Counted from the first letter of the stretch, positions 7,276 to 14,684 are shown. The stretch is 29,409 bases of DNA from Methanobacteriota archaeon (GCA_026394435.1 JAPKYG010000171.1:1-29409); one strand, 5' to 3'. Program-made: numbers and translations. Notes: a model not told the origin generated them from the letters alone.

Positions 7276-7848
7276 ATGATTAGAGTTATGTATTCCTATT
7301 ACAATTTGGAATCTATGAAATCAGATGAAACTTTAGAAAATCACAAGATAGAGATTAAACCTCCTACAAAATGCAATAATGAAAAAATATTTTCTTTTTG
7401 TAGTTTAGTTAAAAAAGGAGAAGAAGTTGATTTCAACACGCTTGAATATGGTGTAAAACGAGCTAGATTCTTGGGATTCTACTATGTCGATGATAAACTT
7501 GTTGGCGTTGCAGCACTCAAAAATGCAAATCCTGGTTATCAAAATAATGTATTTGAAAGAGCGGGTAAGCCGGAGTTGGCTAAAAATTTTCGTTATGAAA
7601 TTGGTTATGCCTTTACAGATGACGAATATCGATGTATGTATATTTGTCGTAATCTCATTAGGCATCTGATTGCAAAAGAAGAATCCGAAAATATATTTTC
7701 TACTGCAAGATCTGAAAATATAGCCATGAGGAAGATATTAAATAAACTAGAATTTAAAGAAATTGGGGATCCATTTTTAGGGAGATTAAAAGAAAAGGGT
7801 GAATATTACGTCCAGCTATTTGTAAAATTCACCAATGATCAAAAATAG
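7276..7848 (+). CDS. GNAT-like acetyltransferase with degenerate acetyl-CoA loop
   Basis: A 190-residue protein with the order of a GNAT domain: a beta strand FLGFYYVDDKLVGVAAL (residues 65-81), then RYEIGYAFTDDEYRCMYICRNLIRHLI (106-132), where strand 4 and helix 3 carry the acetyl-CoA loop, then a strand FSTARSENIAMRKILNKLEF (141-160) of motif B. The canonical loop Q/R-x-x-G-x-G/A reads R-C-M-Y-I-C here, with both small residues replaced, so cofactor binding may be altered. A TATA-like GTTTATAATTA at 7235-7245 precedes it. ATG 7288 is an alternative start. Protein or small-molecule acetylation is the family role; the substrate is unknown. Confidence 0.65.
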   Translation: MIRVMYSYYNLESMKSDETLENHKIEIKPPTKCNNEKIFSFCSLVKKGEEVDFNTLEYGVKRARFLGFYYVDDKLVGVAALKNANPGYQNNVFERAGKPELAKNFRYEIGYAFTDDEYRCMYICRNLIRHLIAKEESENIFSTARSENIAMRKILNKLEFKEIGDPFLGRLKEKGEYYVQLFVKFTNDQK

Positions 7849-8003
7849 CCAAACTTTTGTTCATTTCTTAAGGGAATTTCATCATTTGATACAATTTTTA
7901 TTGAATTGATCTGTTGTTTTTCAAAATATTCTCTCACCATCTCATCTGAAGCATGATCAAAGGTCAGTGATGGGAATCATGATGGAAGCAATTGAAATGA
8001 TTA

Positions 8004-9173
8004 TCACATGACATGTTCTTTTAACCCTGCAACATCAGTGAAATACACCGTGCATCCATTCACGTTCATACGTCCGTGTTTTCCTTTATAGGTGACAACG
8101 ACTGCAGTTTTTGGATGATACGTCTCGATAAATGATCGTAAACCTCGTTCAATTTTCCCTGGATCAGCACGTAGTTTTGCTTCAATAGGAACAACCGTAT
8201 CGTCTTTCTCAATAACAAAATCAACTTCGGTTTTCATTTTTGTTCGCCAGTATTTTGGCATCGTACCAAGCTTCAGAAGCTCAGTAAACACGTAATTCTC
8301 AAACAGCCTTCCGTCAGGTTCTGCAGTAAAATTCTTCACGATGATATTCCGAAGCCCGGTATCTATGAAATACAATTTCGGCTGTTTTACGATTTCTTTG
8401 AGTTTATTTGTAAAAAAGGGGTACACTCTCGCAATAAAATAGCTTTTTTCCATAGCATCAAGGTATTTCTTAATGGTTCGAAAAGACATCTTAAGCGAGT
8501 TTGATAGTTCCCCATACGAGATGATAGCCCCACTGCTTAATGCGAGATATTTCGCGAACTCTTCTAAAGATCGTATGTCATCAATCGAAAATGTTCTTGC
8601 GACATCCTTCAAAAGCATCGTTTCGTACAGATCACCAAGGATGGTTTTTTTCATTTCACTATCGTTTGTCAATACAACCTTGGGATACCCCCCGTATTGT
8701 ATATGTTCCCACATCATTCTCTGTGCGATAACCGATGTGTCCGTTTTCTGTCCTTTTGCGATTAAAAATTCTTGATACGAAAATGGATACAGTTTTATAA
8801 TTGATATTCTGCCGACAAGATAGGAAAGGATCTCTTTTCCAAGGATAACTTCGGATGATGATGTGATCCAGAGTTTTCGACCAGAATCAACAAGATATTT
8901 TAATTTTTGTCCCGCATTTTTACAGGATTGTACCTCATCGAGCACTGAGAAATTGTATCCCTCAAGATATTGTAGTTCAAATTTTTTTACATCCTCATCA
9001 AATAACGAGTGGACATCGGGGTCATCAAAGAGGATATACGTGGACTGAGAATGTTCCATCTGTTTTTTGAGAAACGTTGTTTTTCCTGCTTGTCGTGCGC
9101 CAACGACGGCTACCATATTGTAACTTTTGATGATTTTATCGAATTTGTTCTTTATCTCTCGCTCAACGTACAT
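8004..9173 (-). CDS. AAA_14/DUF4143-family ATPase (389 aa)
   Basis: Walker A GARQAGKT at residues 25-32, Walker B FSVLDEVQ at 75-82, a WITSSSEVIL sensor segment near 102-111 and the family phrase RISIIKLYPFSYQEFL at 122-136. The C-terminal half is the DUF4143 part: a winged-helix-like stretch with ISYGELSNSLKMSFRTIKKYLDA, then LFENYVFTELL and TEVDFVIEK...VVPIEAK (Asp318, Glu331, Lys333), the residues of a PD-(D/E)XK nuclease core. These STAND-like ATPases are abundant in archaea, often multi-copy and in accessory regions; the function is unsettled. The start at ATG 9173 fits a TATA box at 9201-9212 (minus). It is monocistronic. Confidence 0.85.
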   Translation of the reverse strand: MYVEREIKNKFDKIIKSYNMVAVVGARQAGKTTFLKKQMEHSQSTYILFDDPDVHSLFDEDVKKFELQYLEGYNFSVLDEVQSCKNAGQKLKYLVDSGRKLWITSSSEVILGKEILSYLVGRISIIKLYPFSYQEFLIAKGQKTDTSVIAQRMMWEHIQYGGYPKVVLTNDSEMKKTILGDLYETMLLKDVARTFSIDDIRSLEEFAKYLALSSGAIISYGELSNSLKMSFRTIKKYLDAMEKSYFIARVYPFFTNKLKEIVKQPKLYFIDTGLRNIIVKNFTAEPDGRLFENYVFTELLKLGTMPKYWRTKMKTEVDFVIEKDDTVVPIEAKLRADPGKIERGLRSFIETYHPKTAVVVTYKGKHGRMNVNGCTVYFTDVAGLKEHVM

Positions 9174-9200
9174 ATTAGTATATCTATGCAGAACCACTAT

Positions 9201-9212
9201 TTATAATTTACT
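9201..9212 (-). promoter_or_regulatory. TATA box of DUF4143 ATPase gene
   Basis: TAAATTATAAAT on the minus strand lies about 30 bases from ATG 9173. The in-frame ATG at 9197 is too close to be used from this promoter. Confidence 0.45.
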
Positions 9213-9341
9213 AAAATTGACATGTAGTTTAATAATAGTAATACTAAAATTGACTTATATGTTAAGAAAAGTAAATTAAAATAATGGATTCTTGCGTAAG
9301 ATTTCTCTGTTAATTCTCATTAAAATCTGTGGCATCTAGGA

Positions 9342-9405
9342 AACAGAGAATCCTGATAGGATCTGTGATGATTGTAAGTTTTTAATACGTAGTAATGATT
9401 GATGT
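9342..9405 (+). pseudogene. Remnant of Cys-rich peptide gene
   Basis: The frame reads ETENPDRICDDCKFLIRSND and then a stop, matching the NPDGICDDCRFCIL part of the 7091 peptide. It has no start codon, and the third cysteine and C-terminus are lost. The rest of the 9174-9473 gap holds only promoter-like AT-rich sequence. Confidence 0.4.
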
Positions 9406-9473
9406 TTTTATTATTGAAGATATGCTTCTAGAAAAATATCTGTTATGAGATTGTAGATTTCCGGTGGGAGTAA

Positions 9474-9803
9474 ATGGGATATTATTGCAATGAATGTAAA
9501 AAGACCATTTCAGGTGAAGAGTTTTTCTATTCAATGAATAGATATAAAAAAGCTCTTTGTAGTGATCATCAGCGTAGTAATAGCACAAGTGGGACTACAA
9601 AAGATTTACAAGACCTGGTTAGAAATAGACATAAAGATGAATTAATAAAAGAAATACCAAATTTGAAAACTATTAAGGATTGGATAAACGCAGATTTTGA
9701 AACCTGGGATAAAGTCATTAAAAAAAAGGATACTGAAAGTTATAGTATTAAAGTCTCAGGGGAAGAGTTGAAAAACAGTTCTTCAAAACGTATCAAGAAA
9801 TAA
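9474..9803 (+). CDS. Small zinc-finger protein (109 aa)
   Basis: The N-terminal zinc-binding knuckles are CNEC (Cys5, Cys8) and CSDH (Cys29, His32), a CCCH-type finger resembling half of a LIM or other treble-clef finger. The rest is a charged helical region (DLVRNRHKDELIKEI...IKDWINADFETWDKVIKKK) ending in a basic SSSKRIKK tail. GGTGGGAG lies 6 bases before the ATG. Decayed copies of its 3' end (LKNxYSKRIKK) occur at 14188-14222 and 20377-20410, within dispersed repeat units, so this intact gene may be the source unit. Function unknown; nucleic-acid or protein binding is inferred. Confidence 0.6.
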   Translation: MGYYCNECKKTISGEEFFYSMNRYKKALCSDHQRSNSTSGTTKDLQDLVRNRHKDELIKEIPNLKTIKDWINADFETWDKVIKKKDTESYSIKVSGEELKNSSSKRIKK

Positions 9804-9854
9804 GGATAAATCTTAGAATCCACGGGGAATGTAACATTGGGGAGCGGAAGAATA

Positions 9855-9943
9855 ATGTACGTAATTGGTAAAATCGGTGGCATTAAAGAAACAAATAATC
9901 CTGATGGGATTTGTACTACCAGTAGCGGAAATATGTGTTAAAT
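9855..9943 (+). pseudogene. Remnant of Cys-rich peptide gene (MYVI-GKIGG form)
   Basis: From ATG 9855 the frame reads MYVIGKIGGIKETNNPDGIC and then diverges from the family into TTSSGNMC before a TAA. The N-terminal half matches the fragments at 11096, 14281 and 20464, and the NPDGIC part matches the 7091 peptide, so this copy links the two halves of the family. Confidence 0.4.
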
Positions 9944-9956
9944 CATTCATATTTTT

Positions 9957-10028
9957 ATGACGGTGTATTATCATTCGCGGTTGAGTTGGATTGAACGGTA
10001 TCAATTTAACGTTCGTCATAACAATCTA
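9957..10028 (+). pseudogene. Second truncated RecB-like nuclease start
   Basis: The frame starts MTVYYHSRLSWIERYQF and stops after 23 codons. The first ten residues and about 30 bases upstream match the fragment at 852-1007, with an alignable span of about 53 bp (9936-9988 versus 829-881). Both follow a Cys-rich peptide remnant. It is a decayed 5' end only. Confidence 0.4.
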
Positions 10029-10071
10029 TAAATAGAGGATAAGAATAAATAATACTTGAGCAGGAAGTTGT

Positions 10072-10185
10072 ATGATAGAATCTCAAAAAAAGCATAAAGT
10101 GACTCGTGGATCTGTTGATCTTTCAAAGGAATTCAATCAGTTCATTAAAAAAAATAAGAAACTTTTAAAAAAACTCGCTGACTAA
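10072..10185 (+). CDS. Basic 37-residue protein convergent with the Fic gene
   Basis: The ORF starts MIESQKKHKVTRGSVDLSKE and ends KKNKKLLKKLAD. It is strongly basic and helical, with no cysteines. A TATA box (CTATAAATAG, 10026-10035) and GGAAG before the ATG support expression. Its stop lies 4 bases from the stop of the Fic/Doc gene on the other strand, so the two are convergent. Doc-type toxins usually have their antitoxin upstream in the same operon. This gene is the only small gene close by and could be a partner, but that is speculation. Confidence 0.35.
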   Translation: MIESQKKHKVTRGSVDLSKEFNQFIKKNKKLLKKLAD

Positions 10186-10189
10186 TCTT

Positions 10190-10708
10190 TTATATTTTCT
10201 TACTGTTTCTCAAGATTACGTTTTGTTTTATCCACTGTACGATTTCACCACTATTGTCTGAATCTATTTCCATCGCCCATTTGTTTATCTGTTTCAGATG
10301 CTTTTTGTATGCCCATGATGAGACTCTTAATCTGAAGCCATTGAGCGTAAGGAATAACCATAGTGTGATAAAACCCGTTCTTTTGTTGCCGTCGACAAAG
10401 GGATGGCCTGCTTGGAGGAATTGATTAAAAATCAGTGCCCCTTTCAAGATAATGTCTTCTTTTTTGTTTTCATTTTCATCCTGATATGCTTGGATGCCAT
10501 GAAAGGAGAGTGCAGCATCAGATATAAGACCCCTATGAACTGTTTCTCCTTCTGCAATGAAGGCTTCAATTAAGTAATCATGGATCGTGATGATTGTTTC
10601 TATCGTTGGGTATCTAATTTCATTTATTTCTTCATAGATGAATTGTTCTGTTTCCAGCCATTTTTTCGTTTTGGCAAACATAGAGTCAAATCTGATAAAG
10701 GATATCAT
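10190..10708 (-). CDS. Fic/Doc-family protein (172 aa)
   Basis: It contains the Fic motif HPFVDGNKRT at residues 102-111 with catalytic His102, followed by GFITLWLFLTLNGF, which is the Doc (death-on-curing) arrangement. Fic proteins transfer AMP or, in Doc, phosphate onto target proteins such as EF-Tu; here the target is unknown. The length agrees with Doc-like proteins plus a short N-terminal extension. The frame continues upstream through a dispersed repeat, but GGAGAAGG before ATG 10708 marks the start used here; ATG 10681 is an alternative. No inhibitory (S/T)xxxE(G/N) helix is obvious, so inhibition would need a separate antitoxin, perhaps the convergent 10072 gene. Confidence 0.8.
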   Translation of the reverse strand: MISFIRFDSMFAKTKKWLETEQFIYEEINEIRYPTIETIITIHDYLIEAFIAEGETVHRGLISDAALSFHGIQAYQDENENKKEDIILKGALIFNQFLQAGHPFVDGNKRTGFITLWLFLTLNGFRLRVSSWAYKKHLKQINKWAMEIDSDNSGEIVQWIKQNVILRNSKKI

Positions 10709-10795
10709 AATGAAAAAGATTGTTCCTTCTCCTTGAAAACAATACACCATTGTCGTAGCGGTAGTATTATGCAACAACGATAGGAGACTTAATGC

Positions 10796-10963
10796 AACGA
10801 AAATAGGACGCACAAAGCAACGAAAACGGGAAATGAAAAGTGACACAAATGGGAAATCCTAGGTGACGACTTTGGGAAATTCCCTCTGGAGGGCGAAAAG
10901 TCAACGAATAGGTTTTTAGGTGACGAACTTGGGAAATGCGAAGGTGACGAAAATGGGAAGAGA
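10796..10963. repeat. Array of degenerate GTGACGA-N-TTTGGGAAA repeats (unit A)
   Basis: Irregularly spaced variants of GGTGACGACTTTGGGAAAT: at 10797, 10819, 10835, 10862, 10920 and 10942. No array has a fixed repeat-spacer period. The reverse strand reads as an S/P/F-rich or RHL-rich pseudo-protein, which is a by-product of the repeats. The block leads into the conserved unit at 10964-11095. Confidence 0.55.
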
Positions 10964-11095
10964 GGTTCTCCTGGTTTTAGCGGTTTACTACTGTGATGGT
11001 TTTGATGGTCGATGAGGTGGTTTTCTGGTGACGACTTTGGGAAATAACGGGTTTTCGTTTCCCAAGTAAGAATAGTAATCAGCGAGAGGAAGACC
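10964..11095. repeat. Dispersed repeat unit, copy A
   Basis: A 132-bp segment (GGTTCTCCTGGTTTTAGCGG to GCGAGAGGAAGACC) repeated with few changes at 14057-14189 and 20249-20378. It contains a stem formed by ACTTTGGGAAA (11034) and TTTCCCAAGT (11058-11067). It is followed directly by a decayed MYVI-stop-KIGGTEETDDLDGI peptide at 11096. The stretch 10709-11423 holds no convincing gene. Confidence 0.65.
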
Positions 11096-11158
11096 ATGTA
11101 CGTAATTTGAAAAATCGGTGGCACGGAAGAAACGGATGATTTAGATGGGATTAACGTT
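11096..11158 (+). pseudogene. Remnant of Cys-rich peptide gene in unit A
   Basis: It reads MYVI, stop, KIGGTEETDDLDGINV and then a stop. The premature TGA at codon 5 and the loss of the cysteines show decay. Its tail (GAAACGGTTGTA at 11198) is also shared with the regions at 14383 and 26293. Confidence 0.4.
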
Positions 11159-11369
11159 TGATAAAGGAATTGAAAGAGTAGAGGGGTGGTAAAAGGAGAA
11201 ACGGTTGTAGGCGAGGAAGATGATGGAGAAATGAGATTGAAAAACATACCATGGTTGATGATGCGTTGATGGTTGTTTTGGTGAAGGACGACATATCATT
11301 CAAAAATTTATTTTGGGATGCTGCTGGGAATCGGATTTCATCATCTTTCTATTGAGCATTAATACATAT

Positions 11370-11391
11370 TATTGCTTATTGTAATGAGCAA
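11370..11391. promoter_or_regulatory. Palindromic operator candidate upstream of ATPase gene
   Basis: ATTGCT at 11370-11375 and AGCAAT at 11386-11391 form an inverted repeat with a 10-base centre (TATTGTAATG). It abuts the TATA box at 11391-11400, so a dimeric regulator bound here would block initiation. A related half-site ATTGAGCATT lies at 11350-11359. Confidence 0.4.
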
Positions 11392-11400
11392 TATTTATAT
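11391..11400 (+). promoter_or_regulatory. TATA box of second DUF4143 ATPase gene
   Basis: TATTTATATA is centred about 27 bases before ATG 11424, which predicts a leaderless transcript. Confidence 0.55.
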
Positions 11401-11423
11401 ACAGAGTAACTCTTGAGCGTTCT

Positions 11424-12689
11424 ATGATCTCAAAATCAGTGCTCGGAACCATCATCAAAGATCAATTACAAGAATTTGAAGCGTTAAAAGATACGGTACC
11501 TCGAACAGTGTTTTCAAAAATGATTACGTATCAAGGTGCATCAGTGGTTGTGATAAAAGGAGTGCGACGATGCGGAAAAAGCACCCTGTTAAAACAACTC
11601 ATTACCACACGGCATTCCAACGATTTCTGGTATTTCAATTTCGATGACGAACGACTCACAGGGTTTACCTCAGAGGATTTCCAATCACTCATAGAGACCA
11701 TGCTTGAGCTCTTTGGAAACAAGAAGTATCTGTGTTTCGATGAAATTCAAAATATCAAGGGATGGGAACTCTTTGTCAATAGGATGCTTCGACAAGGATA
11801 CAAGATGTTCATCATCGGATCAAACGCCCACCTTCTCAGCAGAGAACTTGGTACGCATCTCACCGGACGACATATTGATATCGAACTGTATCCCTTCTCA
11901 TTTGCCGAATACCTGAAAGCGCACCACATTGACATCCCGACAAAAGGGATGTATTCCACTAAAGAAAAAGCACTGCTCTCAAAACACTTTAAACAGTATC
12001 TCGTAAAAGGAGGAATGCCTGAAGCTGTTGTCTTCTCAAATGAAGCCGTGCTTACGCAGATGGTGAATGATATTCTTCAGAGGGATATCGTGAACCGATA
12101 CAATATCAGGAAACCATCAGAACTTAAAACAGTGCTTAAATTCCTCATCGCAAATACAGCATATCCGATCACGTATCGATCGATACGAAATAATTTTAAT
12201 ATCCAGAGCGCAAACACGATACAAAAATATATTGAGTACGCAGAGGAAACCTACCTTGTGTTCACCGTCCGAAGATATGAGAAGAAACTAAAGCATTTTG
12301 ATAAAAACCCGAAAAAAATATACTGTGTCGATAACGGCATTATCACAAAAACTTCACCAGCCATCCATGAACGACACGGTGCACTCCTTGAAAACCTTGT
12401 CGCTCTCCACTTGAGACGAATGGGAAAAGAATTCTACTATTACCGAGGAAGAACCGATGCAGAATGTGATTTTATTATCCCACATGAAAAGCAAGTGCTC
12501 CAGGTCTGTTACCAGCTTCGAGATGATAACAGAGAACGAGAACTAAAAGGCCTCTCCGAAGCACTTGAGCTGCTTTCTGCAAAGCAGGGCTTTTTGCTCA
12601 CACTTGACCAAGAAGACCAGAACGTTCGAAAAAACAAGAAGATCATCATACAACCGGTCTGGCAGTGGCTCCTGGAAAACGACGCATAA
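11424..12689 (+). CDS. AAA_14/DUF4143-family ATPase (421 aa)
   Basis: Walker A GVRRCGKST at residues 46-54, Walker B YLCFDEIQ at 102-109, GSNAHLLSRELGTHLTGRH with the family glycine at 132-150, and IELYPFSFAEYL. The C-terminal DUF4143 half has a helix-turn-helix-like ITYRSIRNNFNIQSANTIQKYIEYAEE, then LLENLVALHLRRMG and DAECDFIIPHEKQVLQVCYQL. In this subfamily the nuclease-like lysine position reads Q-V-C-Y, so a PD-(D/E)XK activity looks lost. It is distinct from the copy at 8004 (motifs differ). It is leaderless, with a palindromic operator candidate overlapping its promoter. Flanked by dispersed repeat units on both sides. Biochemical role not established. Confidence 0.85.
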   Translation: MISKSVLGTIIKDQLQEFEALKDTVPRTVFSKMITYQGASVVVIKGVRRCGKSTLLKQLITTRHSNDFWYFNFDDERLTGFTSEDFQSLIETMLELFGNKKYLCFDEIQNIKGWELFVNRMLRQGYKMFIIGSNAHLLSRELGTHLTGRHIDIELYPFSFAEYLKAHHIDIPTKGMYSTKEKALLSKHFKQYLVKGGMPEAVVFSNEAVLTQMVNDILQRDIVNRYNIRKPSELKTVLKFLIANTAYPITYRSIRNNFNIQSANTIQKYIEYAEETYLVFTVRRYEKKLKHFDKNPKKIYCVDNGIITKTSPAIHERHGALLENLVALHLRRMGKEFYYYRGRTDAECDFIIPHEKQVLQVCYQLRDDNRERELKGLSEALELLSAKQGFLLTLDQEDQNVRKNKKIIIQPVWQWLLENDA

Positions 12690-12708
12690 TACGACCATAT
12701 GATTTGGA

Positions 12709-12853
12709 GAAGGTGACAGAACAACGTACGATTCAAAAGCGGGAAACGCTGCAGGTGACGAGTTTGGGAAATCTGCTCTGGAGGGCGGGGGATCAACGAG
12801 CGGATTTTTAGGTGACGAATCTGGGAAATGATAGGTGTCGAGTTCGTGAAATG
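12709..12853. repeat. GTGACGA-N-TTTGGGAAA repeats between ATPase and VapBC genes
   Basis: Variants of GGTGACGAGTTTGGGAAAT begin at 12711, 12754, 12811 and 12835, with CTCTGGAGGGCG between them as in unit A (10879) and, diverged, unit B. This copy lacks the 130-bp conserved segment and the peptide remnant. Confidence 0.5.
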
Positions 12854-12947
12854 AGAGATCATGTCATTTCTTTATAAAGCTAGACCGAAAAAGTTATAAC
12901 GATAAACGTATTTACTTGTATTAACGTAATTATGTAAAGGGGTACAT

Positions 12948-13103
12948 ATGGCAAAAACAACACTATCCGTACCAGATACTTTGAAAAATAAAATGGATGC
13001 ATATCCCTCCATTAAATGGTCAGAGATCCTCCGTACAATGATCATCCGAAAGATCGAAGAAGTAAAAAAAGTGGACGAATTAAAGAGAAAAGGTGTTCTC
13101 TAA
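12948..13103 (+). CDS. VapB-like ribbon-helix-helix protein (51 aa)
   Basis: A short protein starting MAKTTLSVPDTLKNKMDAYP: a beta strand followed by helix 1, then SIKWSEILRTMIIRKIEEVKK as helix 2, as in archaeal ribbon-helix-helix VapB antitoxins. AAAGGGG lies 5 bases before the ATG. Its stop overlaps the next start (TAATG), so it is translationally coupled to the second RHH gene. With that gene and the PIN toxin it forms a three-gene operon. It has almost no C-terminal toxin-wrapping tail, so it may act mainly as the DNA-binding subunit, which is inference. Confidence 0.7.
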   Translation: MAKTTLSVPDTLKNKMDAYPSIKWSEILRTMIIRKIEEVKKVDELKRKGVL

Positions 13104-13354
13104 TGGCATCAGTCACCTTTGCATTACCTGACAATGTGAAAGCAGAGATGAAACGCCTCAGCTGGATTAACTGGTCTGAACTCGCACGACTGGAGATCCT
13201 CGAGAGATTCAAACAAGAACAAGAGATAGAAGAGTTTCGAAGAATTGTCTCAAAATCTAAATTAACAGAAAAACAGGCACAGAAGCTGGCTGAAGAAGTA
13301 AACAGCGCCTTAGCAAAACGGTATACAAAACTCTCAAAACGAAAAGGCACCTAA
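13103..13354 (+). CDS. VapB-family antitoxin (83 aa)
   Basis: MASVTFALPDNVKAEMKRLS followed by WINWSELARLEILERF is the archaeal VapB pattern (strand, helix, a WxNWSE turn, helix). The C-terminal 45 residues are a charged helix with SKLTEKQAQKLAEEVNSALAKRY, suited to wrap the toxin. Its start overlaps the stop of the preceding RHH gene, and its own stop is immediately followed by the VapC ATG (TAAATG). It is expected to neutralise the PIN toxin and autoregulate the operon. Confidence 0.8.
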   Translation: MASVTFALPDNVKAEMKRLSWINWSELARLEILERFKQEQEIEEFRRIVSKSKLTEKQAQKLAEEVNSALAKRYTKLSKRKGT

Positions 13355-13771
13355 ATGCTTCTCGTTGTAGACGCAAACGTCGTCTTTTCAGCCCTCGTCA
13401 ACAAAGGAGAAACATACCAGGTATTTGAACGCAACAAGAAATGGAAGAAATTCACCTTCATTGCACCAGAATATATGTTCTCTGAAATCGAAAAGAAAAC
13501 AACCAAATTACTCTCAGTTACTTCACTTACCACAGATGAACTACAAGATGCTTTCATATTTATCAGAGAACAGATAGAAACAATCTCGTTTTCCGAGTTT
13601 TCGGATATGTTACCTGAAGCACAGAAAAGAAACCTGAATGACGCCCCCTATATCGCACTAGCATTGAAACGAAGATGTCCAATATTCTCTGGGGACAAAC
13701 AACTGAGACAACAAGCAAAAATTCCTGTGTATTCCCCAAGAGAGATTCTCAACATCCTTTCAAGAGAATAA
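13355..13771 (+). CDS. VapC-type PIN-domain toxin (138 aa)
   Basis: A PIN-domain ribonuclease of normal length. The acidic residues are all present: Asp6 in LLVVDANVVFSAL, Glu44 in FSEIEKK, Asp96 in NDAPYIALAL and Asp114 in SGDKQL. These coordinate Mg2+ or Mn2+ in VapC toxins that cut tRNA or rRNA. It starts directly at the stop of the VapB gene, the classic coupled antitoxin-toxin order, with an extra small RHH gene in front. The system lies between two dispersed repeat blocks. The RNA target is not predictable. Confidence 0.85.
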   Translation: MLLVVDANVVFSALVNKGETYQVFERNKKWKKFTFIAPEYMFSEIEKKTTKLLSVTSLTTDELQDAFIFIREQIETISFSEFSDMLPEAQKRNLNDAPYIALALKRRCPIFSGDKQLRQQAKIPVYSPREILNILSRE

Positions 13772-13855
13772 TCACTTCTTGTTTTCCCAACGTGTTTTCT
13801 TTAGTCCATGTTGCTCCAACGAATAAAAAATCATGATCCAATGAGTTTAGGGAAA

Positions 13856-14056
13856 CGCCAGATGACAACTTTGGGAAAGAAGAGATGTCGAATAGAGGAA
13901 ACGTTAGGTGACGAATTCGGGAAGTGCTAGGTGTCGAGTTTGGGAAATGATGCAGGCGACGACTTTGGGAAATTCCCTCAGGAGGACAGGGAGTCAACGA
14001 ACCTGTTTTTAGGTGACGGATTTGGGAAACCGGGAAGCGACGAATATGGGACGAGC
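13856..14056. repeat. GTGACGA-N-TTTGGGAAA repeats (unit B)
   Basis: At least six degenerate copies of GGTGACGAATTTGGGAAAT between 13861 and 14050, including AGGTGTCGAGTTTGGGAAAT (13931) and GGCGACGACTTTGGGAAATT (13956). Their order, including TTCCCTCAGGAGGACAGGGA, parallels unit A, so the whole block is a diverged duplicate and not a simple tandem array. Confidence 0.55.
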
Positions 14057-14189
14057 GGTTCTCCTGGTTTTGGCTGTTTACTACGATGATGGTTTTGATG
14101 GTCGATGAGGTGGTTTTCAGGTGACGACTTTGGGAATTACCGGGTTTTTCGTTTCCCAAGTAAGAATAGGAATCAGCAAGAGGAAGACC
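14057..14189. repeat. Dispersed repeat unit, copy B
   Basis: Second copy of the segment at 10964-11095, containing the stem TTTGGGAA...TTTCCCAAG. It is followed by a fragment of the zinc-finger gene end (LKNNYSKRIKK, 14188-14222), then by a decayed peptide. No intact gene is visible from 13772 to 14540. Confidence 0.6.
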
Positions 14190-14222
14190 TGAAAAACAAT
14201 TATTCAAAACGTATCAAGAAAT
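14188..14222 (+). pseudogene. 3'-end fragment of the zinc-finger gene
   Basis: It reads LKNNYSKRIKK and then a stop, and continues into GGAAATAATCTTAGAAT, matching the last codons and the downstream sequence of the gene at 9474-9803. Only the 3' end is present. Confidence 0.45.
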
Positions 14223-14280
14223 AAGGAAATAATCTTAGAATAAAAAGGGGGGAATGTGAAATGGGGGGGCGGAAGATACT

Positions 14281-14346
14281 GTACGTAATTTGTAAAATCG
14301 GTGGGACTGAAGAAACAGATGATCCAGATAGGAACAAAAATTCATA
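14281..14346 (+). pseudogene. Remnant of Cys-rich peptide gene in unit B
   Basis: From the degenerate start CTG it reads (L)YVICKIGGTEETDDPDRNKNS and then a stop. It matches the MYVICKIGGTEET half of the family; the CxxCxxC part is lost. A tail GAAACGGTTGTATTTGAGTA at 14383 recurs at 26293. Confidence 0.4.
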
Positions 14347-14684
14347 AATAAATTAAAAGAGTATGGGGGGCTGGAGAGGAAGAAACGGTTGTATTTGAGT
14401 ACGTTGAAGGAGTAAACAGATAATTTTTTTAAGTAAGATTTTTAGCTTTATGTAACTAGATCATGTTGTTGCGATTTCTTAGTTTCTTTTTCTGCAGAGA
14501 ACATGGAAAATTATATTATTGAGTAATTTAATCTTATTATGTGAAAAAGTCTGGGAAAAAGATACCTGATAGCATTGTAAAACTGTACCGAAAGTGAAGG
14601 CAAATACGTAGCGTATATATCGATACGTGTTTTGTTGGATATCTTACCGACGACGATCAACATAAAGAACGAGGTGACCTCATC

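Noticed and set aside
10796..14200. GTGACGA-N-TTTGGGAAA blocks as CRISPR-like arrays
   Set aside because: Copies are degenerate and irregularly spaced, and the sequences between copies are themselves conserved between blocks.
10789..14207. Long minus-strand frames (10789-11247, 12509-12862, 13749-14207) rich in FPxSSP or SQxRHL
   Set aside because: They are translations of the noncoding repeat blocks, and one overlaps the end of the DUF4143 ATPase gene.
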